Of a stretch of DNA of 64,000 bases, positions 43,168-52,797 are shown one piece after another. Every line of letters starts with the position of its first letter. Within the stretch, counting starts at the first letter, position 1. This DNA is from Paraconiothyrium sp. Pb-2020. Its lineage: Eukaryota > Ascomycota > Dothideomycetes > Pleosporales > Didymosphaeriaceae. A program made the position numbers and the translations under genes. The notes under the pieces were generated by a model. The model was not told the DNA's origin. It saw nothing but the letters and a program-made list of their open reading frames with translations, and did no database searches. The DNA lies in NCBI GenBank assembly GCA_022419385.1, contig JAJUBI010000003.1:1674001-1738000 (forward strand), in the 5' to 3' direction.

Positions 43168-43306
43168 CGAGGGACATGGGGATCGAACCCACAACCTTTG
43201 GTGTATCTCAGAAAGACCGAAAACCAACGCGCTACCTAGTGTTCGTTAGTATGTGACAGACGAAGAGGTTGGAGTAGAGGAGGACTAACCATTGCGCCAA
43301 TCCCCC
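43168..43306 (-). tRNA. tRNA-Arg(UCG) with a D-loop GT-AG insertion and a standard 37/38 intron
   Basis: Read 5' to 3' on the minus strand: acceptor GGGGGAT (43306-43300) pairs with GTCCCTC (43175-43169) with two wobbles. The D stem is GCGC/GCGC, and the anticodon stem TTGGT (43227-43223) pairs with ACCAA (43202-43198). The loop is TT-TCG-G...C, T arm GTGGG-TTCGATC-CCCAT. A TTTTT terminator follows at 43167-43163. The short intron after position 37 is 13 nt (43216-43204). A further 54-nt insertion (43289-43236) splits the D-loop; removing it yields a perfect D arm GCGC-AATGGTA-GCGC. The A box TGGCGCAATGG still reads through the insertion border, so Pol III promoter elements survive. The anticodon assignment relies on the standard intron position. 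Confidence 0.82.
43236..43289 (-). other. Spliceosomal-type intron in the D-loop of tRNA-Arg
   Basis: 54 nt, starting GTTAGT, with an exact TACTAAC branch-point sequence about 8 nt before the terminal CACTAG. Length and signals equal those of the mRNA introns in this window. Confidence 0.65.
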
Positions 43307-43524
43307 GCAGATCGTGTTGGAACACGAAGGGTCTGGATTTTTGACCCAACGAACTACATGTAGCTGATAATGCGCGGTTCGAAGAGTACAGCATGTGGTG
43401 AGGTGTGTGCATGTGGAGTTTTCGCCTAGTGCGCGATCTCGGAGTGAGAAGCAGACCAATCAAAAAAGAATATTGAATAAACCGAGATAAAAAACCACAC
43501 TACCTCTCTCGAGGGGAAAAAGAG

Positions 43525-43659
43525 GGGCTCCACCGCGATTCGAACGCGGGGCCTCCTGCAGATTTGAGTGTTGACCCAAAGCAGGAATCATCTGATTACT
43601 GTTAGTTTACGTTTAATTTTGGCCTATAAGCTAAACTTACACCACTAGACCATGAAGCC
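43525..43659 (-). tRNA. tRNA-Pro(UGG) with a D-loop GT-AG insertion and a standard 37/38 intron
   Basis: On the minus strand, acceptor GGCTTCA (43659-43653) pairs with TGGAGCC (43532-43526). After removal of the 49-nt insertion (43640-43592), the D region reads GTC-TAGTGGTAT-GAT, the canonical tRNA-Pro form. Anticodon stem CCTGC (43585-43581) pairs with GCAGG (43559-43555), the loop is TT-TGG-G...T, and a 14-nt intron follows position 37 (43574-43561). The T arm is CCGCG-TTCGAAT-CGCGG. The discriminator is C (43525), followed by CCTCTTTTT. The A box TGGTCTAGTGG and the B box GTTCGAATC are intact. All stems pair fully apart from one acceptor G-U, which argues against a pseudogene. Confidence 0.88.
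43592..43640 (-). other. Spliceosomal-type intron in the D-loop of tRNA-Pro
   Basis: 49 nt, with donor GTAAGT, branch-type AACTAAC and acceptor AATCAG. Excision leaves an exact consensus tRNA-Pro D-loop. It is not similar in sequence to the insertion in the neighbouring tRNA-Arg. Confidence 0.72.
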
Positions 43660-45755
43660 GATCGTTTTGGAGAACAATGTATTAGTCATAAATTGGAAGA
43701 ACACATATTATATAGCAGAGTTAGACGTGCGTACAACGCTTCCTTCGCATGCCAGAAAGGAGGACGAGAAGATGTGAGGGGGTTGTGTGACGGTGTGAGT
43801 CATCCTTGCATGGTACACCGCCGCATTGTGGGGACCCTACTAGGCTATATAAAGATTCCCAGGGAAGGTTACATCGAAATCAATCTGAGCAGTTTGTATC
43901 GCTGAGATTATTGACACGGAATTATGCGATCAGTGGCTTGGATAGGGGCAAGGGACATAGTCTAAGAGTATGTGTATATGTCATGCCAAGCATCGACGCC
44001 TCGTAGTAATCGACAAAAATTCAGCTCCCTTGGAATATGGGCCGAACGGTCCATCCTAGAAAAGACGACAGTGGGACCAAGGTCGATGGTTGAGCTAGGC
44101 CGTGGGCGAAGAATTGCAATCGTGCTTGTCTCAAATTGAAGGCTGGAATTAATCGTTCTATGTTCTGGGACTATATGGCCCGTAGGGTCAGATCGAGGAC
44201 GCGATGTCTCTTTGTAGTATACACGGGTTCGGATCGTCGGCACGTGCACTTACATTCACCTACTTCGATGCCGGAGTTCTGCCTGCTTGTAGGGAGAGAG
44301 TCTGTGAGTGTGTGTAATTTCGCACAGGCATCAATCGCGAGGCTCTTGTTGGGAGATGAAACAACAAAATCCACATAGCTCTAATGACCAATCGGTAGAG
44401 GTAGCGAAAACTATTTGTGGGTATCGCGTGAGAATGGCTCCATCGCGAGAATGTCGAACTAGAGAATATCGGACTACAATTCTAGGGTCCACTGTCAGGG
44501 AACGTTCACCATTCAGGTCTGAGGTCGCATCAAGCCGCCTGTACCCGCAGACCAAGGATGGCCTGAATCGTCCCTTTTGCTGCATTGGGGCATCGCGAGT
44601 CGGTGACGATCGGGGTGAATCTGGAGACTCCCGGCAAAGTTGAGTGGGAGACTCGGAGGATTCCTGGGAGGAGGCCGATCTTCTCTTGTGCTTTAGCATG
44701 CTTGTTATTTCCCCAAACAGCCATCTTTTGCAGGTTTGACACCCCGCTTCTGTCCCAGCGCCGGGGTTCTGTCTGGAGAAGAGCAAACATGGTGCAAACC
44801 GGGATTGGCGACAGCATTGATGTGGAGCAGTGCGCCCCATGCGATCTCCGATTCAGCCACCCGCTCATTGGCGTCAGAAACGTAATGAGTGGGATGACGC
44901 CGGTGAGAAATTGCCTTCGCAAATTTTCGCATCAGATGTGCTGGGAATGTTAGCAGACGGCAAAACCAGCAGTCCCGAACGGCGTCGCATAGTCTTGGAA
45001 AGAGACATTTGGCAAAGCTGTCTGGTACAAGTCACGCGAGCACCTTCGAGATGGCCGCTGCTGAGCTTGATCTTAATGTCGCAGTGTTGACGATCCTGCC
45101 CGTCGGAGGACGGCAATGTCGAAGAGCAAGTGGGCCGGAAGAAGCTTAACGCACAGAAGGCACCGTTCCTGAGCCGCCACGCGCAATAGGGTAACAGAAA
45201 TCTCCTGGCCAATAGGAACTGCAGCGACACGATCGCGCTGTGCTTCGCGCCGGCATGCAGCGTGCTGGTCTACGGCGCACTTGCACAAAGAGCTTTTCAA
45301 CTGGTGCGGGCGATGTACGTCATGGTTTGGGGGACGTCTTGCCAAGGCCTACCTCCGTCGACCATGCCACACCATTCATGGCGCCCATAATTGTTATCCA
45401 CTGGCTGCCCGCGTGCCTCGACGCTATATCAATGGCCTGGCCCCCCAATCTCCCGAGTTGTGCGTCCTTTGGTTCATCTTCAACAGAGCACTGCACATTC
45501 ATTTGTGCGTGCGAGTCCTCACCCAAATTCAAGCTATACCAAGCTTCACCAAACCTCACATTTCACAAGCATCTCTTTGCAGTGACCCAGTGACGGTTCG
45601 ATACCCCGAGCGACTTTCCAGCAACAGTCCAAGCAACAGTTACCCCGAAGGATAGACGACGTCCCTAGCGACAGACCCCACTGCAACAGTTCGACCAGCC
45701 ACTCCCGGTATCTGCCTCAGATATATCACCTAGCGACAACCTCCCTTGCGCCAAA
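43660..45755. other. Gene-poor region upstream of the SV2-like transporter
   Basis: About 2.1 kb. Frames on both strands (for example 44331-44953 and 45240-45655) show no family motifs. The last 250 bp are CA- and CT-rich, as expected for the transporter leader. Confidence 0.5.
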
Positions 45756-47600
45756 ATGTTCTTTCTCAATCCGTTCAAGAAGCACGATGCTTCTGAATTT
45801 CCCAACACCCATATCGACCTCGCAGATGCTGAACACCGCAACTCGATAGTAGATGCACGTCGCCAATCGCTCAGTCATCAGAATGCCGAAAAGGATGGCA
45901 CAGACTCAGGTAAAGACAGTGACGCTCACAGCGGCGGTGCTAGTATTCGCGCTGGGACCACTCGAGGACTCACGTTAGCCGAACTGCGCGAAGAGATTGA
46001 CCATGATGTTGGCGCCAACGATAGCCAGTCCGTATACGATAGTAAGTTGACTCGCCGTAGTGGTATCTATATCGCCACTGATGTTGACTGTCAACGCAGC
46101 GAAATCGAAGGTGATCAATCGAGCCATCGCCGACATGGGTATGGGAAGATATCAATGGCAGCTCTTCGCTCTATGCGGCTGCGGTTGGATGGCGGATAAG
46201 TGAGTGCACTGACTTCGACCCGCTCTGTCCCTTGTGCTAATTGATCGTAGCCTATGGCTCCAAGGTGTCGCTCTTACGCTCCCATCTCTGTCTGCCGAAT
46301 TTGGCGTCAGCGAGAATGAAGTCCGTTACACTACGCTTTCTCTTTTCCTGGGCCTCTGCATTGGAGCAAGCTTTTGGGGAGTTGCATCTGACGTGGTTGG
46401 TCGTCGCCTGGCTTTCAATTTCACCTTAATGTTTGCAGGCATCTTCGGTCTCGCTGCTGGCGGTGGTCCCAGCTGGATTGGTGTCTGCGCGCTGTACGCT
46501 TGTCTAGGTCTTGGTGTTGGTGGTAACCTCCCCGTCGACGGAGCCCTGTTTCTTGAGTTCCTCCCCGGCGCCAACAACAACCTCCTTACGCTGCTTTCCG
46601 CTTTTTGGTCGTTCGGCCAATTGATCGCCTCGCTCTTCGCCTGGGCTTTTATCCCCAACTTTTCTTGCCCGGCCGATGCAAATCCCTGCACAAAAGATCA
46701 AAATTGGGGTTGGCGATATTTGGTACTTACCTTGGTGGCATCACCTTCGTCATGTTCCTGTGCCGCTTTTTTCTCTTCCACCTCTTCGAATCGCCCAAGT
46801 ACCTACTATCGCGCGGTCGGCAACGCGAGGCTGTAGCCGTCGTTCATGGCATTGCCTACGCTAACAAAACCAAGACCTGGCTCACTGAAGACATTCACGA
46901 CACGATTGGGGGGGTTTCAGACGAAGTGGTCACCACGAAATTGAGCACCGTCGAGATCGTGAAGAATTCCCTTGGCAAATTCTCCACCCAGCGCATTGGT
47001 CCTCTCTTCAAGGACAGAAAAATGGGTCTCACCATGATCCTGCTCTGGTTCCAGTGGACGACGATCGGAATGGGCTACCCACTCTTCAATGCTTTCCTCC
47101 CACAGTATCTCGCCAATTCCGGCAGTTCGCAGCCTACTTCGGTCTCAGTCACGTACCGCAACTACGCCATCACCTCCATCTGCGGTGTTCCTGGCTCTTT
47201 CCTCGCCTACTACCTAGTCAACATCCCGTTCCTCGGCCGCAAGAAGACCATGATCGTCGGCACTGCTCTCACCGGTGTCTTCGTCTTCTTGTTCACCATC
47301 TCTGGTGACCCCGATTTCCAGCTCGCTTTCTCCTGCCTCGAAGCCTGCTTCCAGCAAGTCATGTACGGTATCCTCTTCGCCTACACGCCTGAGGTCATTC
47401 CTGCACCCAACCGCGGAACTGGCTCGGGCATCAGTAGTTTCCTGAACCGTCTTGCTGGTCTCTGCGCGCCTATCGTCGCAGTCAATGCTGGCAGCGCGAA
47501 CCCAAAGGCACCTATTTATGCCTCCGGCGGCTTGATTCTAGCTGCATTCGTGAGCATGATTTTCTTGCCAATTGAGACGCAGGGCAAGCAGGTGTTGTAG
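45756..47600 (+). pseudogene. SV2-related MFS transporter, 3 exons, with a 1-nt frameshift
   Basis: A twelve-helix major-facilitator protein of the SV2-like/organic-solute group. Exons are 45756-46041, 46100-46199 and 46251-47600. Splicing restores SKVINRAIADMGMGRYQWQLFALCGCGWMADNLWLQGVAL. Family motifs follow: GLCIGASFWGVASDVVGRR, GLGVGGNLPVDGALFLEF and NWGWRYLVLTL. At about 46734 the frame shifts by one base: upstream frame gives LTLVASP, downstream frame gives LGGITFVMFLCRFFLFHLFESPKYLL, which is the true family continuation. Loss of one G in a GGG run explains it. The rest, through IPAPNRGTGSGISSFLNRLAG, is intact to the stop. A 77-nt GT..AG excision (46723-46799) would also restore frame but removes a conserved helix and lacks a branch point. 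Confidence 0.82.
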
Positions 47601-48680
47601 AGTTCGGTTGAGGTCGGGCCAAGCTTTCCACCCGCTATCTTAACGGGTGGCTTGCCAAGCTAGAGCGAGAGTGGATGTAGTGGGTGACGATATGATACCA
47701 GTTGAGCATTCCAGCCATTATACGATTTTCTAGATACCCCATCAATGAGAAGATGTTCACCATCGTTACTGTCAGTATTGAACGCGGAATCGTGATACGG
47801 CACTAAAAGCAAGCCATTGCGGTATCGAGTCAGGTGAAGACTGACAATGACTCTTCGGGCTCCGGACTCGCAAAAATACGAATGGCAGGTGATAGCACTT
47901 AAAGTATCTGGTTTCCCATCAGTTGAGTATATGTATTTAATTGCCAGCTGAGTGATGGGAACTGAAGATTTCTGGGATCACTACCAATCCAATTAGCCTG
48001 AAACGCTCCAATTGTGTACCAAGAGCAGGAACAATTGGACTCTTGCGTGTTGGACAGGGCTACGCAAGTTCCCAGCTGGCATCCGTGAGCCGCCCGGGCC
48101 CCTCAGCTGGACCCGAGGGGTACAAGTGCCCATTTGGCACGTGACAGCATCGGGTGAACCTACGGCCCGAGATCTTGGCGTGCATTAACTTTTCTCGCGT
48201 CTCGGGCCCGCCAAAACATCACCCTTCATCATGTTTATCAGAACATTCACGCTTCCAGGCGATGCGTAGTACCATTGTCGCTGCTCATCGCTTGTATGCT
48301 CAGTTTCGGCCATGAAGTTTCCCTACCATAGTCCATAGATTGTACCCGGCCCATTCGAAGACTCGGCGATTTCGATCACACGATCACGAGTTCAAAATTG
48401 GTGGCCCAGAGCAAATCCAACGACCTGCCAAGGTCCATCCCACTCGTGTTGCAGTATCTGAGGGTCACACCCAGGACGGTATTGCGTCTATTGCTTGGGA
48501 AACATTCCACACCATACACAAGGATCTATTTTCGAAGCTGCGGAAGTACCATAGACACACTGCATGCAGATTCGAATCTGGCATCACATTTGCAAATTGC
48601 GGTTCTATGTGCAAGATGTTATTGCTAAATTTGATAGCGACAAGGATCTTGTAGATGCATGCGCGTTACGTGTAAAGATT
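47601..48680. other. Intergenic
   Basis: About 1.1 kb between two convergent genes. The frame at 48340-48654 lacks motifs and is treated as chance. Confidence 0.5.
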
Positions 48681-49488
48681 CTATAGCTCCTTCTTTCCCG
48701 TCGACTCCTTCGCTGTGCTCTCTTGTGCACCGGGTTTCGCCTCAAAAGCCATGGGCTCTTCCTTCGTAGCGACTGGCACAGGCTTCTTCGTGATCAGCAC
48801 GTAGATTGCTGCAACCGCCTCCGACGCCAATACTAACGTGCTCGCGCACGCAATTCCCCATACGTTTATGCTCACGCTGCCCAGCGGCGCGCGGGGGAAC
48901 GATAGTATCCATTCGACATAGTACGGGACCCAGCCCGCGGGAATCCAGAACATGGGGGACTTGGCGAAGTACATCTGCAGGAGGAAGCGCGTGCCCTGGG
49001 TGCCGAGCCAGCGGAAGGTTGAGATGGTGGAGGTGAAGTTGGATTGGTGGGTGCGGAGGGATGCGTCTGGGAGGACTGGTGTTAGCAAAGCAATTATGGT
49101 AGGCAGGAAGCACAGATCGTGGACATGCGAGAGAGGAGCGGAAAGACATACCGAGCTTCTGATACTCGGTAGTAGCTTTGTTGTGCTGTCTGTCAAGCTT
49201 CGCCCATGTCGAGAAGTTGTCTTGCGGCGACGTCGTAGCTAATTCGCGCTTTAGGCGGACAATTTCACGCTTCAGAACCTCCGCTCGCTGCGCAGATGAG
49301 GACGTGGGCGTAGGCAGTTTGTTGTAGAGGATCCATAACTGTATGCTCATTAGCAAAAGCCCTGCTTCGTACTGGGGAGGGGGAGGCGGGGCATCACGCA
49401 CCAGCTCGTTGATCGTGTTTGCACCAACGGTGTTGATGATGTGCAGCACCGTCTGTAAGACGAACATAACCAGAAGTAGAGACGGCAT
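48681..49488 (-). CDS. GET1: GET1, tail-anchored protein insertion receptor, 3 exons, 222 aa
   Basis: The ER membrane subunit of the GET receptor (WRB/CHD5 family), which with Get2 accepts tail-anchored proteins from Get3. Exons are 49488-49402, 49338-49152 and 49075-48681 (complement), introns 63 and 76 nt. Spliced sequence: MPSLLLVMFVLQTVLHIINT (helix 1), INELLWILYNKLPTP, a cytosolic coiled coil with LKREIVRLKRELATTSPQDNFSTWAKLDRQHNK, then FRWLGTQGTRFLLQMYFAKSPMFWIP and PYYVEWILSFPRAPLGSVSINVWG (helices 2-3), and a Lys/Glu tail. The first intron is 63 nt and open, so its retention would keep the frame but insert a Pro-rich stretch into a conserved helix junction. The length equals the family norm. 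It lies head to head with the gene at 49752. Confidence 0.92.
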
Positions 49489-49751
49489 GATGGGCGGTAG
49501 AAGGCGGTCCGTCGAGCGCTGGGCTTGATGGGTGCGCTGAGGTAGAGTGGCGGTGCGTCATCTTGAATTTCACTGCGTGGTGTTGCTGGTCCGTGCGCTG
49601 GCTACGGCTTCCCCCATACCTCGTGGTCGCTACTACCTTCACCCGACCTACAAACTGAATATGAGGTGAAAATAGCGGGATCAGATCAGGAGATATGCAC
49701 TTAGAAGAGATAGACTAGGCCATTCGAGAAGAGAAGACACAAAATGCCACA

Positions 49752-50831
49752 ATGTCTCTTCCACTCACGCAACAGTCCCAACTGCAAGATCTCGCCTACA
49801 ACACGCTGAACAACTATTTCACAAACCACTCCCACGAGACCCTGGAAATTGAGATCCTCCCCCCAGCACTTTTGCCTGAACATTCTCTCATCCTCGAAGA
49901 TGGCGCAAATCTCGGTGTCCCCAAGAAAACCCTTGCCTTGGCATTTGCACACGCACGACACTTGTTCTTTTTATACAAGGACTCGGAAATTATTGAGGAG
50001 CGACATCAAGCCCACCAAGCCACAAGAACCATGCTCTTGTTCGACCCTGAGCACCTTACAGCCGCCAATTTTCGAAAACGCCACTTTCCATTCACCTCTA
50101 AGAACCTCCCAGCTGAAGGAGAACCTGACGAGAGCTTTGTAAATGCCATCTGGGACGAGCTCCGCTTCATGAATAGTATTCTCACGTCCCCACTTCATCG
50201 GCAATCTAAGTCGCCTACGCTGTGGGCACACCGTGCATGGTGGCTTGATTGTGCCTTCTCGATGCTGCCTCAATTTTGCGACAATGTATGGGCCTTCTTC
50301 ATGGCGGAGCTGGAGGCAGTGATGAAGGCGGGAGAGAGGCATCCGAAAAATTACTACGCGTGGCTGTATGCGAGGAAGGCGGTGAGGAGGGGGATGGACA
50401 GAGTTGGTGAAGCCAACTGGCACGCTTTCATCGACTTGGCTGCCGACAAGGTGATGGCATGGTGTAAAGCGCACCCGAGCGACATTTCTGGCTTCTCGTT
50501 TCTGGAGTGGCTCATTTCATTTGTGGATGGCGAGCCGGGACCAGCAAGGGTGGTAGAGTCAGTGGTCGCGTATGCATTGGACATAAGATTGGCGAATGAA
50601 TCATTATGGACGTTTATAAGGATGTCTCTGGCAAGGTTTCCCGTACGAAGTGGCTCTAGAGAGAAGATATCGCGGTTGTTGGATGGAGACGTTGCTACGT
50701 CGGAAAACATGGATAGAGAAGGTGCATTCCTAGAGCGGGTGAGAGAGACGAGAGACTGGGCTGTAAAGAGAAGCGCACATGGCGATAATGTTTCAACGAT
50801 GGTTTCCACGCAAGATGCCGGGTTAGAGTGA
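49752..50831 (+). CDS. Protein prenyltransferase alpha-subunit repeat protein (PTAR1-like), 359 aa
   Basis: A helical-repeat protein related to the alpha subunits of farnesyl and geranylgeranyl transferases. Two PPTA repeats are evident: SPTLWAHRAWWLDC (about 154-167) and HPKNYYAWLYARKAVRR (about 197-213). A weaker one is DISGFSFLEWLISF. The N-terminal part (HARHLFFLYKDSEII) and the strip ATRTMLLFDPEHLTAANFRKR match PTAR1-type homologues. It lacks the full five-repeat catalytic set of RAM2 or BET4, so it is more likely an accessory factor; in animals PTAR1 takes part in Golgi SNARE prenylation. It is a single exon with only 263 bp to the divergent GET1 start. Confidence 0.85.
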   Translation: MSLPLTQQSQLQDLAYNTLNNYFTNHSHETLEIEILPPALLPEHSLILEDGANLGVPKKTLALAFAHARHLFFLYKDSEIIEERHQAHQATRTMLLFDPEHLTAANFRKRHFPFTSKNLPAEGEPDESFVNAIWDELRFMNSILTSPLHRQSKSPTLWAHRAWWLDCAFSMLPQFCDNVWAFFMAELEAVMKAGERHPKNYYAWLYARKAVRRGMDRVGEANWHAFIDLAADKVMAWCKAHPSDISGFSFLEWLISFVDGEPGPARVVESVVAYALDIRLANESLWTFIRMSLARFPVRSGSREKISRLLDGDVATSENMDREGAFLERVRETRDWAVKRSAHGDNVSTMVSTQDAGLE

Positions 50832-51650
50832 TCCAAAACCTCATGTTCCAAATTATTCCTGTCTACACTATACCCTCGGCATTCAACCGCTATACTTGCC
50901 GATCTGAGACACCCTCCAATGACCCCGTGTTTGACTACAATACCATATCCAGGCCATGGAGAATGAAGGATTTTATTCAGTCTTGATTAACAAGCAACGT
51001 GCTGTTTTGGGATCATCTTCCAAGAGTCAAGCTCTGCTACAAGAGCAACCAAATCAACCTTACAACGTTACGAAGACATCAAGCAGGGAAGGTCCAGCGG
51101 ACACCAGATGGCGCAGGTTTGGGCGGTGGTTGTACAGGTTGTGTCTACACCTGCACTCCTGGCATTGTGGGATAGATAACCTTCTGCTTTTGTGAGGGGT
51201 GTGCTATAAATGCTATCTCCAGCCAGCGAGGCTATGAGAAGTGAGCTTCTTGAAGCTGAGGGTGAGAGGAGATTTGGGATCTAAAGCACCTTGGGGTGGG
51301 GAACAAAACCCTGATGCGTCCACAGTGGTGCAGGACAACGATTAGGTTGTTCGAGTCCAGTACCGCAAGCTGGAGAAACATATGAGGGGGTTGCCGCAGG
51401 CTGTGGAGTCGAGAAGCACGATGAGCGGATGGTCGGGACGTCTTTATGGGGAAGTACACGGACTATGTGCTGGGGGCGTGTTGACGAGTAGGTGACGAGT
51501 CAAGAATATAATTGGCATTGGTAAGTATGCTCGGGCAAGGATAAGTGTTTGGGTTACGGGAGTCCCAGGTCCAACTATTGAAGACCTGGGCAGGTTATGA
51601 CATGTACAAATATACACGAAGTTACACTATCATACAGCATGCGCCGCAAC
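50832..51650. other. Intergenic between convergent genes
   Basis: About 820 bp. A short Cys-containing peptide frame ending at 51178 (GGGCTGCVYTCTPG) was noted but has no supported start. Confidence 0.5.
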
Positions 51651-52466
51651 TTACGGATGCGCAGCAACCCCGCCCAGAGCGGGCTGTCCCGTCTTGCTCT
51701 GCGGCACCGAGGACTGTACCTCCTCGAGCGCAGCATCGAATTCATCAGCATCCATGGTTTCGGCCTCAGCTGACTGAGCACTCGAGAATAGCTGTGCGCG
51801 TGCGGCCTCTTCATCGTCAATTTGCTCACGTGCCCACCTCTTCCAGCTCTCCCAGGTCTTGTCTTCAAGCTCCATACCAACCTCCAGCGGGCCCTTGCCG
51901 AAGTAGGCGCCGACGTGCAGGGCTTCTTCTTTGGCAACGCGCCGTCGAATGTCCTCGCGGTGGCGGTGAAAGTAAAACTCGCGGCGGGCGACGTCGTAGG
52001 CCATGGGTTTGGACATGGCGCGGTGCTTCATGAGCCACATTTGGCGCTGGATGACGCTATTATGCAAAATTAGCATTGTGATATTCCAGATACAAAAGGG
52101 AAGTTACCTCTCTCCATCGAGCTGCTTCCCCGGCTGCACAATCTTACTCCAGTTATAGTCCTTTGCGTCGTTTCCGCTATCTTCTACTATTATCCTCGGA
52201 CGTGCCAGCTCCCACGGGTGGTCGCCAAAGAACTCTGAACGAAGCTTGTCTTCTGGATATACGATGGGCAACGGCTGGAACATCCTGCTGGGCCTCCGCG
52301 CTTTCTTCGTCGTGGGTGCCCGTTGGAGCGGTCGTGCAAGCGTCTCGCTTGGGGGAATGTCGCCAACGATATTGTACCATTGGGGCAACTCGGCGTTGCG
52401 TTTGGTGTCGAAGAGGGCCTTTGCCGTCTGGCGGACGCGCATTGGGCGAAAGTCGTAGCGGCCCAT
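51651..52466 (-). CDS. RSM25: Mitochondrial small-subunit ribosomal protein RSM25 (mS23), 2 exons, 254 aa
   Basis: A component of the mitochondrial 37S ribosomal subunit. Exons are 52466-52108 and 52056-51651 (complement); the 51-nt intron ends ATAATAG. The N-terminus MGRYDFRPMRVRQTA is characteristic of fungal mS23. It is followed by PQWYNIVGDIPPSETLARPL, MFQPLPIVYPEDKLRSEFFGDHPWELARPR, then after the splice SVIQRQMWLMKHRAMSKPMAYDVARREFY. The C-terminal helix (HREDIRRRVAKEEALHVGAYFGKGPLEVGMELEDKTWESWKRWA) is also family-typical. The start MGRYDF is chosen over an upstream in-frame ATG at 52538. It shares a 331-bp divergent promoter with the PPR gene at 52798. Confidence 0.92.
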
Positions 52467-52797
52467 GGTGGGCGAAGGAGGTGTGTACCAGACCGGATCG
52501 GATTTACCGCATCTATCTTCCGAATGTGGCGTGAGCAAGTGATAGGGCGGGCGCGTGCAACGAACTGCTGGGTGTGCGGTGCTCGTGAGGTCGCGCGGAG
52601 AAAAGATCGGAGAAGGAACTTGCCGCGGGAGCTAACAAATTGTTGGCGACGCGCCCAAGCACCTTCGCGCAGCTCCCCTCTTTGAGGCATCCTAAACAAT
52701 TGACAGATGCCCATGAACATCGCTTGAGTCCGCATATCTTGCGGCGTCAATGGAAGCATTTCGATCCGGCCGTCGCTGACACAATGCTCGCCCTCTC
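52467..52797. promoter_or_regulatory. Bidirectional promoter of RSM25 and the PPR gene
   Basis: 331 bp between divergent starts of two genes that both appear mitochondrial. No TATA box is evident. The compact head-to-head layout is common for housekeeping pairs and suggests co-expression. Confidence 0.55.

Noticed and set aside
44331..44953. Overlapping frames on both strands upstream of the SV2-like transporter
   Set aside because: Several frames of similar length overlap on both strands with none favoured and no motif.
50956..51195. Small gene between the PTAR1-like and RSM25 genes
   Set aside because: Competing frames give either a motif-free peptide or a Cys-rich one without a start codon or splice support.
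51340..51370. tRNA-like GTTCGAGTCC element
   Set aside because: It resembles a B box, but the flanking bases do not pair as a T arm and no acceptor stem or A box is found.
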